Origin: an uncultured Eudoraea sp.
GTDB taxonomy: Bacteria; Bacteroidota; Bacteroidia; Flavobacteriales; Flavobacteriaceae
Length of the DNA stretch: 64,000 nucleotides
Direction of reading: 5' to 3'
Assembly (NCBI RefSeq): GCF_947490415.1
Contig: NZ_CANLGX010000004.1
Coordinates: 372,001-436,000 of the forward strand
This document shows positions 58,353 to 64,000 of this stretch, piece by piece. The first letter of the stretch is position 1. Every line of letters starts with the position of its first letter. The notes below the pieces were generated by a model. It was not told the origin of the DNA. It searched no databases and worked only from the letters and a program-made list of their open reading frames with translations. Position numbers and translations under genes: made by a program.

Positions 58353-59303
58353 TTAACTATCAGCATCAAGATAATCGGGAATTCCGTCTCCATCAGAATC
58401 AGGAAATGAAATATTTCCTTCACTGTCTATCACAATTTCATCTCTGGTAAGTATTCTATCCTGATCATCATCACGATCTAAATGATTTGGAACAAACCCG
58501 AATCCAGAGGACAGTTCCGTACTTGCATCCGTATTATCATCAGAAAGATTTCCATTATTATTTAAATCTTCCATTATAGAAGGAATTCCATCATTATCGT
58601 AATCCGTAGCTTCTATAAATAAACCAGTATTTACCTGAAAAACAAGTATGTCGTAATTAAAGATACCGCTACCTAATGGAGGGTTATTATAATACGCTAA
58701 TCCGGAAGGAATAAACATTAATCCAATACCACTTCCAGTAATTTCTATAGTGCCATCAGGATTGGAAATAATTTCACCACCTACCCTGAAATTTGAAACT
58801 CCGGCAGCATATCCCCTAAGAAAAAAGGGCAGATATTGCCACGTATAGGTAGAGTTACTGTCAAAAATATTGCCGGAAAGTAACTGTCCTTCATAGGCAA
58901 CAAAAGTTGAATCTCCCACTGTAGGACTTTCCCCAATTCCTTCTCGCGCAGCAAGATAATAAAGCGTATGATTCACAGTTACATCCTCATCCAAATTAAA
59001 AGTTTCAGACGAAACAGGGATTGTCATGGTTGATACCTGATCTATCAGAGGAATTTTATCATCAGTTAGACTAGTAATAGTATCCAAAACTATCTTATAA
59101 TCGAAATCCGCAGGTGGGCTCTCAAATTCTTCATAGTTATAGTAATGCGTTTTTAAGTATTCTATAATTGTCGCATCATTTTCTGCTTCAACCTCAGCAA
59201 GGGGTCTTGGCGGTATAACCTCTACATTCGTACTATCATCTTTTTTACAGGAGGCTATAATAGCAAAGACAGCAATAAAGAGTATAACTCCTTTTTCTTT
59301 CAT
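58353..59303 (-). CDS. FKBP-type peptidyl-prolyl isomerase lipoprotein with Ca-binding tail
   Basis: A lipoprotein (leader FAIIASC) with an FKBP domain at about residues 120-235: VGDSTFVAYEGQLLSGNIFDSN, then FFLRGYAAGVSNFRVGGE and LMFIPSGLAYYNNPPLGSG. The tail carries acidic calcium-binding repeats of thrombospondin type 3 style: DYDNDGIPSIMEDLNNNGN, then DRDDDQDRILTRDE and DSDGDGIPDYLDADS. The track start at 59333 precedes the signal by 10 residues; ATG 59303 (MKEKGVILFIAV) is preferred, giving 316 aa. It likely folds surface proteins. Confidence 0.87.
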   Translation of the reverse strand: MKEKGVILFIAVFAIIASCKKDDSTNVEVIPPRPLAEVEAENDATIIEYLKTHYYNYEEFESPPADFDYKIVLDTITSLTDDKIPLIDQVSTMTIPVSSETFNLDEDVTVNHTLYYLAAREGIGESPTVGDSTFVAYEGQLLSGNIFDSNSTYTWQYLPFFLRGYAAGVSNFRVGGEIISNPDGTIEITGSGIGLMFIPSGLAYYNNPPLGSGIFNYDILVFQVNTGLFIEATDYDNDGIPSIMEDLNNNGNLSDDNTDASTELSSGFGFVPNHLDRDDDQDRILTRDEIVIDSEGNISFPDSDGDGIPDYLDADS

Positions 59304-59381
59304 AGATCTTCTTTTGAAGCCCGCAAGATACAATTTTCCCCTATTTTTGTTGAAGTCCTTAACAAAGATTTTTGTTTGTAA

Positions 59382-59753
59382 ATGCGTATAGATAAGTATT
59401 TATGGAGTACCCGCTATTATAAGACCCGAAATATGGCTACTGAAGCTTGTAAAAAAGGGCATGTGCGTATAAATGGTAAAACGGTTAAACCTTCAAGAGA
59501 AGTCTATAAACTGGATGAAATTATAGTTCGTAAAAATCAAATTAATTATGAACTTAGTGTCCTGGATGTGCCTTCCAGCCGGGTAAGTGCCAAACTGGTG
59601 GATATTTATAGAAAAGATACCACCCCAAAGGAAGTATTTCAAAACCAAGAGTTAATGCAATTAAATAAAAATCAATACAGACAAAAAGGCGAAGGACGAC
59701 CTACCAAAAAAGAAAGACGTGATATAGACGATTATCTGGATGAATCTGAATAA
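59382..59753 (+). CDS. S4-domain RNA-binding protein (Hsp15-like)
   Basis: A 123-aa protein with an S4 domain at the N-terminus (MRIDKYLWSTRYYKTRNMA and KKGHVRINGKTVKPSREV) and a basic tail ending in an acidic stretch. Hsp15 relatives bind stalled 50S-nascent-chain complexes. Its end overlaps the methyltransferase gene by 14 bp. TATTTTTG at 59342-59349 is a possible -7 box. Confidence 0.92.
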   Translation: MRIDKYLWSTRYYKTRNMATEACKKGHVRINGKTVKPSREVYKLDEIIVRKNQINYELSVLDVPSSRVSAKLVDIYRKDTTPKEVFQNQELMQLNKNQYRQKGEGRPTKKERRDIDDYLDESE

Positions 59754-60321
59754 AGACTATTGGGAAGAGCGCTATGCTAGCAATAATTTGGGTTGGGATA
59801 TAGGTTATGTTTCCACTCCCTTAAAAGAGTATATTGATCAAATTGAAAATAAAAACCTGAAGATATTAGTTCCCGGAGTCGGTAATGGGTATGAAGTAGT
59901 TTATCTCTATAATTCAGGTTTTAAAAATATTCATGTTATTGATCTTGCCCGGCAACCTTTGGATAAAATAAAGGCAGAAATTCCGGAAATTCCCGCCAGC
60001 CAATTAATATCTGGAGATTTTTTCGATCTGGAGATACAGGATTTCGACTTGATCCTGGAACAAACTTTTTTTTGTGCCCTAAATCCGGAACTACGCAAAA
60101 ATTATGTACAGAAAATGTTACAGCTTTTAAAACCCGGTGGCAGGCTTGCAGGACTTTTATTTGACTTTCCACTAAGCCTTAACGGCCCCCCATTTGGAGG
60201 TAGTCCTAAAGAATACGAAGAATTGTTTAGCCCAACTTTTACCATAAATGTGCTGGAGCGGGCGATCAACTCTATCCCACCCAGAAAAGATAAGGAACTG
60301 TTTTTTATCTTTGAAAAATAA
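59740..60321 (+). CDS. SAM-dependent methyltransferase (thiopurine S-methyltransferase family)
   Basis: A 193-aa class I methyltransferase. It has the family start KDYWEERYASNNLGWDIGYVSTPLKEYI, the SAM loop LVPGVGNGYEVVYL, and FDLILEQTFFCALNPELRKNY, typical of TPMT/thiol methyltransferase-like proteins. The substrate is unknown. It is coupled to the S4 gene by overlap and to a phosphoribosyltransferase gene 12 bp downstream. Confidence 0.9.
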   Translation: MNLNKDYWEERYASNNLGWDIGYVSTPLKEYIDQIENKNLKILVPGVGNGYEVVYLYNSGFKNIHVIDLARQPLDKIKAEIPEIPASQLISGDFFDLEIQDFDLILEQTFFCALNPELRKNYVQKMLQLLKPGGRLAGLLFDFPLSLNGPPFGGSPKEYEELFSPTFTINVLERAINSIPPRKDKELFFIFEK

Positions 60322-60333
60322 TTTGACGCCATT

Positions 60334-60834
60334 ATGCAAAATAAAATACTTTCCCATGTTCAGATTCAACATAAGATCAGAAGGATTGCCTATCAGATCT
60401 ATGAGACCAATGTATCTGAGAAAAAAATTATCATCGCAGGAATTGTGGGGGGAGGCTTAAATTTTGCCAAAAAATTACAAGCAGTCCTGAAAGACATAAC
60501 TACAGCTGAAATTGTATTGTGTAAAGTGATGATGGACAAAAAGAATCCTATTAAAAGTGGGGTTACAATGTCTATTCCGGAAAGTGAATACAAAAATAAA
60601 TCAGTTGTTCTTGTTGATGACGTTTTAAATTCTGGGACCACCCTTATTTATGGGGTGCACCATTTTCTTAAAACGCCATTAAAACAATTAAAGACGGCCG
60701 TTTTGGTAAACAGAAACCATAAAAAATATCCTGTAAAAGCAGATTTTAAAGGGATTTCTCTTTCCACATCTTTACAGGAACATGTCATAGTAGAATTTAA
60801 GGCAAAAAATGATGCCGTTTATTTAGGGGAGTAA
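60334..60834 (+). CDS. Phosphoribosyltransferase family protein
   Basis: A 166-aa type I phosphoribosyltransferase. The PRPP loop is VVLVDDVLNSGTTLIYG and a flanking conserved block is IIIAGIVGGGLNFAKKL. Size and layout are PyrR/Xpt/Hpt-like, but the base cannot be told. It ends 12 bp into the convergent aroK gene, so the two 3' ends overlap. Confidence 0.9.
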   Translation: MQNKILSHVQIQHKIRRIAYQIYETNVSEKKIIIAGIVGGGLNFAKKLQAVLKDITTAEIVLCKVMMDKKNPIKSGVTMSIPESEYKNKSVVLVDDVLNSGTTLIYGVHHFLKTPLKQLKTAVLVNRNHKKYPVKADFKGISLSTSLQEHVIVEFKAKNDAVYLGE

Positions 60835-61338
60835 AGTTAGTATTTCATCTTTTACGGCTTCAGCATCCTTATGGTCTCCAATTATAGTGAAATGGGCACG
60901 AGAATAAAAAACCCCTCTTTCGAAAATATGTTTCCCTATAAACTCCGGTAAATCTTCATCCTTTAAATGTGCAATTAGTGGTCTGTGATCTTTCTCCCTA
61001 TGGAGTCTTTGTATCAATGAAGCAATGGATAATTTAAGGTAAAAAACCAGGTCTGTTTTTTGAAGAATTGTATCCATATTGACACCGTAACAAGGTGTTC
61101 CACCTCCTAATGCTATAACCAAATCACGATTGTCATCAAGTAACGCATTTAGCAATTCGCTCTCCTTTTTTCTAAAGTACAGTTCCCCCTTAGTTGCAAA
61201 TAAGTCAGCTATCTTCTCGTTTAACCTTGTTTCAATATAGTCATCCAGATCTACGAATTCAAAATTTAGCTCATTTGCAAGCAACTTCCCTGCAGTGGTT
61301 TTCCCACTACCCATATATCCTATAAGGACTACTTTCAT
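60823..61338 (-). CDS. aroK: Shikimate kinase
   Basis: Phosphorylates shikimate at O3 in aromatic amino-acid synthesis. The 171-aa protein has the P-loop GYMGSGKTTAGK, shikimate-binding DLDDYIETRL, FRKKESELL and LALGGGTPCY-like VIALGGGTPC. The lid is REKDHRPLI. It is single, divergent from tRNA-Lys. Confidence 0.96.
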   Translation of the reverse strand: MKVVLIGYMGSGKTTAGKLLANELNFEFVDLDDYIETRLNEKIADLFATKGELYFRKKESELLNALLDDNRDLVIALGGGTPCYGVNMDTILQKTDLVFYLKLSIASLIQRLHREKDHRPLIAHLKDEDLPEFIGKHIFERGVFYSRAHFTIIGDHKDAEAVKDEILTLLP

Positions 61339-61411
61339 TTTAAATATTTTAGTAAAAATGTACTAATTATCAAGGAATTCAAAGAAAACCTAAATTAATC
61401 TTTAAATGGAC

Positions 61412-61441
61412 TTGAAAAATTAATTAATGATAGTATATTTG
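61412..61441 (+). promoter_or_regulatory. Promoter of tRNA-Lys
   Basis: TTG (61412-61414), a 19-bp spacer and TATATTTG (61434-61441): an exact match to the Bacteroidota consensus. The tRNA starts 51 bp later. Confidence 0.85.
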
Positions 61442-61491
61442 CAGCCGCTAATGCCGTTTTATCGATGGTATTGGAATATTAATCACATAAT

Positions 61492-61564
61492 GACCTGGTA
61501 GCTCAGTTGGTAGAGCATCTCCCTTTTAAGGAGAGGGTCCTGGGTTCGAGCCCCAGCCAGGTCA
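61492..61564 (+). tRNA. tRNA-Lys (anticodon TTT)
   Basis: A complete 73-nt cloverleaf. Acceptor GACCTGG/CCAGGTC, D-arm GCTC-AGTTGGTA-GAGC, anticodon stem TCTCC/GGAGA with loop CTTTTAA (anticodon TTT), T-arm CTGGG-TTCGAGC-CCCAG, and discriminator A. CCA is not encoded. A good promoter precedes and a terminator follows; it is therefore a single-gene transcript. Confidence 0.97.
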
Positions 61565-61575
61565 CGAGAGAAAGT

Positions 61576-61607
61576 AAAACCCACCGAACAGGTGGGTTTT
61601 TTATTTT
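61576..61607 (+). terminator. Terminator of tRNA-Lys
   Basis: AAAACCCACC, GAACA loop, GGTGGGTTTT then TTATTTT. It begins 12 bp after the tRNA. Confidence 0.9.
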
Positions 61608-61610
61608 GAA

Positions 61611-61677
61611 GGAAATCCAAGCTCGCTTGAGATTTCCGGAGAAATATAAAACGGCAAGCGTTAGCTTGCGTGGTTTT
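61611..61677 (+). repeat. Two further inverted repeats after the tRNA
   Basis: GGAAATC...AAGC-TC-GCTT...GATTTCC (61611-61637) and AAAAC-GGCAAGC-GTTA-GCTTGC...GTTTT (61648-61677) are two hairpin-forming inverted repeats, the second followed by a T-rich run. They lie between the tRNA terminator and the duplicated tRNA tail and are not explained by a gene. Confidence 0.5.
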
Positions 61678-61724
61678 GCTTTTTGACCTTGGGGGCGCTG
61701 GGTCAGACGAGTGTAACGAGTCAA

Positions 61725-61738
61725 CCCCAGCCAGGTCA
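61725..61738 (+). repeat. Displaced copy of the tRNA-Lys 3' end
   Basis: CCCCAGCCAGGTCA at 61725-61738 repeats exactly the last 14 bases of the tRNA gene (61551-61564), 174 bp downstream. Such direct repeats arise when an element integrates into a tRNA 3' end. No integrase is seen in the 160 bp between them, so it would be a relic or an attachment site. Confidence 0.55.
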
Positions 61739-61751
61739 ATTAGTGAGATGG

Positions 61752-61781
61752 AAATCCTGACAGCAACGTCAGGATTTTTTT
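61752..61781 (+). terminator. Hairpin terminator downstream of the tRNA-tail copy
   Basis: AAATCCTGAC, AGCAAC loop, GTCAGGATTT and a T-run. A strong terminator with no clear gene before it in this stretch. Confidence 0.75.
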
Positions 61782-61805
61782 ATGAAATAAAATCGGGGCG
61801 AGAAG

Positions 61806-61825
61806 CCTGCCTGCCGGCAAGCAGG
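61806..61825. repeat. GC-rich imperfect palindrome
   Basis: CCTGCCTGCCGGCAAGCAGG is palindromic around TGCCGGCA with one mismatch and is far more GC-rich than its surroundings. It resembles dispersed intergenic palindromes of flavobacteria; only one copy is seen here. Confidence 0.4.
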
Positions 61826-61850
61826 TTTATACCGAGTGCAGTCTAGGTAA

Positions 61851-62162
61851 GCCCCCGTCCGAATGGCATTGACCCAATTTCAGGTGACTACTGAAACAAC
61901 AATGGAGGTCAACGCTTTAAAGAGCGATATGGGAGGAGTTGTATTGGCAATCGGTTTGATTTTATAGCTCTATTTCATCCAGGGAACAAAGTGGCTGTAT
62001 CCTGCTGCAATAGTGGCTTTTGCCATGTTATTTAGAAGGGTGGTCAGTCTTTTTGTAGATGGAGTTTCACAGGAAGCTTTATTGGCGACCTTTTAAGAGC
62101 TATTGGCAATAGCTGCTTTTCTATTTGTGGCTAAAAACTATTCAATCAATCACTCTTCATAG
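61851..62162 (+). pseudogene. Decayed DUF4345-like membrane protein gene
   Basis: One plus frame reads coherently from about 61863 to TAG 62160-62162 but contains two in-frame stops, TAG 61965-61967 and TAA 62094-62096. Reading through gives MNALKSD-like EVNALKSDMGGVVLAIGLIL, LYFIQGTKWLYPAAIVAFAM, RRVVSLFVDGVSQEALLATF and ELLAIAAFLFVAKN. Three hydrophobic segments and the RVVSLFVDG motif recall DUF4345. The 5' part before 61850 is missing. It is clearly non-functional as a single protein unless stops are suppressed. Confidence 0.7.
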
Positions 62163-62481
62163 CCGTTTGAATATGAAAACTACCTATTATTAAAGAAGGC
62201 GTTTCACTCCATAAAAAAGGTATAAATCTTTAACGAATTAGTATTTAATATGAGCAAAATCAGCAAACACTTAAGATAAGATTGGTTAAGGAATTTGTTG
62301 GTTAACCTCATTATTTATTGAAGTCCCGTAAAACGAGTGTTTAATAGAAATAAAGTAACATCACAAAAAGCTATATCATATACTGGTTAATCCATAATGC
62401 TAATTTCAAAACCACAAAGCTGATGATAGTCATTGCAGTCCCCACGGAAATTGTACAATTTTAAAAAGTTTAATCAATAAA
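62163..62481. other. Gene-less spacer
   Basis: I see no ORF of useful length, no strong hairpin and no promoter match. The AT-rich sequence may be decayed coding DNA continuing from the pseudogene. Confidence 0.4.
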
Positions 62482-62487
62482 GTGAAA

Positions 62488-62763
62488 ATGATGAATTTAA
62501 TTAATTTACATCAGGACGGTATGCATTGGGGCGAATGGCATTGGGATGGATGGTTTATTTTCCCGGTAATCATGTTTAGTATATTCATAATCTGGCTCCT
62601 ATTTGGTAAAAAACGTTATATGTGGTCATGGCCTCATTATTATAACGATCATTATAAGCAGAGAACTTTTGAAACAGCTCTTGAGATACTGAAGAAAAGA
62701 TATGCCAAAGGGGAAATCGACAAAGAAGAATTTGACCAAAAACGCAAAGACATGCTAGAATGA
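62488..62763 (+). CDS. Small SHOCT-domain membrane protein
   Basis: A small protein with one membrane helix (about residues 22-42, WFIFPVIMFSIFIIWLLFG) and a C-terminal SHOCT motif (ALEILKKRYAKGEIDKEEFDQKRKDM). A His/Trp-rich segment HWGEWHWDGW precedes the helix and may bind metal or heme, which is speculative. The track starts at GTG 62482; ATG 62488 or 62491 are likelier (91 or 90 aa). Such proteins are common near heavy-metal or mobile regions, function unknown. Confidence 0.78.
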   Translation: MMNLINLHQDGMHWGEWHWDGWFIFPVIMFSIFIIWLLFGKKRYMWSWPHYYNDHYKQRTFETALEILKKRYAKGEIDKEEFDQKRKDMLE

Positions 62764-62955
62764 GTAATCTTTTAATTTAAAGATAAAATTTCACCATTGT
62801 AAAAGTTATAATACCAAGGGTATGTTTTATTGAACAATCCCAAAAAACAAACGTTTTATGGGACGTTTCTATTCCTTCCAACCAGTTTTGTAAACGGGCA
62901 TTTTATGGGACTGTGACATTTGATAGTTAGACCAGTTCCAATTGATTAAATTATT

Positions 62956-63777
62956 TTATCCTTTTATCAGCGATTCAGTAATTGACCACAATTGTTCACC
63001 TACATTTTTATCTTTCCAATATTCTATCAGAGGATATTCTTTTTTTTCCTTGAATACCTTTCCGTTTTTTTCAATTTCAGATGTGAGAACATAAAGAATA
63101 TTTTCAGCAGCTTTATCCACAGTAGATGAGAATAGGTTTTTGAACCATCCAGCAAGTGGTACTTCTTTTACTAGATTTGATTTAAAAGGCCCAGGGTCGG
63201 CCATGAATGTCGATATACCATCATTGCCATATCTCCGTGAATACTCGAGACTGGTAAAAAGAAGACAAAGCTTTGTTTTAAAGAAAGAGTGGTACATGCT
63301 ATATTTTTTTATGAATTGCAGGTCATCCATATCCAGGCGTAATCTGTCTGAAGGCCGTCCGTTGTTTAATATTTGTGGTGATGAACCTTTCTTTAGGATA
63401 TCCCGGAACGATGTCATTAGAATAAACGGGGCAAGGTAATTAACTTGAAACATCATTTCAAACCCATCCTCAGTTACGGTGCGCTTCTTTTTCATGATCG
63501 CAGCATTATTAAATAGTATATCAAGCTTGGTTTTTCTTTTTAGAAAGGCATTTATGAAGCTTTGGATTGAGTCCATTGAGGACAGATCACAAATCATTAA
63601 TTCAATTGCAGTGCCGGGAACTGCTCTTTTTATTTCAAGAATAGCCCTTTCGCCCACTTCTTCGTTTATGCACAGCATTACTGTTTCGGCACCATGGGTC
63701 GCTAATAGCTTTGTTATTTCAAATCCTAATCCTGAATTTGCGCCGGTAACTAGACAGGTTTTTCCTGAAAGATTCAT
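62956..63777 (-). CDS. Short-chain dehydrogenase-like protein lacking the catalytic YxxxK
   Basis: A 273-aa SDR of the retinol-dehydrogenase/WWOX-like type. The cofactor side is intact: TGANSGLGFEI, CDLSSMDS and LFNNAAI. The active site is not: where the family has a Ser after the fifth strand (VNVSS) it reads ILNNG, and the Tyr-x-x-x-Lys region reads YHSFFKTKL, with Phe165 at the Tyr position before Lys169. It may be an inactive or altered enzyme. It lies next to an OsmC gene on the same strand. Confidence 0.85.
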   Translation of the reverse strand: MNLSGKTCLVTGANSGLGFEITKLLATHGAETVMLCINEEVGERAILEIKRAVPGTAIELMICDLSSMDSIQSFINAFLKRKTKLDILFNNAAIMKKKRTVTEDGFEMMFQVNYLAPFILMTSFRDILKKGSSPQILNNGRPSDRLRLDMDDLQFIKKYSMYHSFFKTKLCLLFTSLEYSRRYGNDGISTFMADPGPFKSNLVKEVPLAGWFKNLFSSTVDKAAENILYVLTSEIEKNGKVFKEKKEYPLIEYWKDKNVGEQLWSITESLIKG

Positions 63778-63825
63778 ATCAACCTCTTTATTTTGAAAAA
63801 TGGCATTATTTCCAAAACATTGAAA

Positions 63826-64000
63826 CTATGCCTTTGCGTAAGAATTATATAAATATTTTACTCTTACTGGAATTCCTTCTGCAAGACTGTTCTTGATTGG
63901 GCAGCCTTCGGCGGCCCTTTCCAAACGTTTGCCAGTCTTTTCTGATATACCTTCCGGCATTGTGACGATAACCTCCACTTCATCGAAACGCATGATTGGT
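63826..64000 (-). CDS. OsmC/Ohr family protein, 3' end only
   Basis: The minus-strand frame ending at TAG (63826-63828) is open to the window edge. It reads RFDEVEVIVTMPEGISEK, then RLERAAEGCPIKNSLAEGIPV, matching the C-terminal half of OsmC-like peroxide or thiol-reactive proteins, with the conserved Cys in EGCPIKNSL. The N-terminal part lies outside the window. It is 48 bp before the SDR gene, likely co-transcribed. Confidence 0.82.
   Translation of the reverse strand, partial: PIMRFDEVEVIVTMPEGISEKTGKRLERAAEGCPIKNSLAEGIPVRVKYLYNSYAKA

Noticed and set aside
60172-60372. 66-aa minus-strand ORF over the methyltransferase/PRTase junction
   Set aside because: It is antisense to two well-supported genes and shows no coding features.
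61503-61739. 78-aa minus-strand ORF across tRNA-Lys
   Set aside because: It runs antisense through the tRNA, its terminator and the repeat; no start signal or coding pattern.

Overview
The window is a stretch of chromosome from a marine-type member of the Bacteroidota, most probably family Flavobacteriaceae. Four things point there. The DNA is AT-rich and intergenic regions mostly lack Shine-Dalgarno sequences. Several promoters fit the Bacteroidota consensus (TTG, about 19-20 bp, TAnnTTTG). Family-specific genes are present: a TonB receptor with a DUF4249 lipoprotein, a DUF6095-like protein and a monomeric isocitrate dehydrogenase. The gene order thrS-infC-rpmI-rplT is also typical.

Layout. 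0-5 kb: a lipoprotein MsrA, then a DUF1080 double-domain lipoprotein with two Tat-exported Gfo/Idh/MocA oxidoreductases, resembling 3-keto-glycoside pathway loci. 5-8 kb (minus): an ECF sigma factor, a membrane protein likely to be its anti-sigma factor, and an unusual PEI/PM-rich coiled-coil protein. 8-17 kb: aldose epimerase, DUF2911, MeaB GTPase, envelope lipid and glycan genes (GT2, flippase-like protein, GT39, PAP2), MATE exporter and MazG. 17-34 kb: a long, nearly all plus-strand accessory catabolic region. It encodes a Tat sugar-phosphate isomerase-like protein, a divergent Nramp-like transporter, an amidohydrolase with altered metal site, SMP-30 lactonase, a GATase, a molybdenum hydroxylase pair (IorAB type), a GMC oxidoreductase with a Tat small subunit, a DASS carboxylate transporter, an esterase, two DinB proteins, and a sodium symporter directly followed by myo-inositol oxygenase.

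34-43 kb: a CarboxypepD-reg outer-envelope protein, a gene-poor 745-bp region with operator-like palindromes and a probable structured RNA, monomeric Icd, a TonB receptor/DUF4249 pair, and glycerate kinase. 43-61 kb: housekeeping genes (thrS, infC apparently starting at ATA, rpmI, rplT, dnaB, accA, an LptF/G permease, tgt, split transketolase, aroK). 61.4-64 kb: tRNA-Lys(UUU) with its own clear promoter. A run of hairpins follows, then a displaced copy of the tRNA 3' end, a decayed gene with two in-frame stops, a SHOCT protein, an SDR lacking its catalytic motif, and the end of an OsmC-family gene. This last part looks like an integration or decay hotspot.

How it fits together (inference): the 0-5 kb and 17-34 kb parts look like periplasmic/cytoplasmic oxidation of sugars and cyclitols. 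GMC and Gfo/Idh enzymes would oxidise sugars, DUF1080 and isomerase-like proteins would process keto-sugars, SMP-30 would open lactones, MIOX would convert inositol to glucuronate, and SSS/DASS would import substrates. No CRISPR array, complete insertion sequence, phage or rRNA operon was seen.
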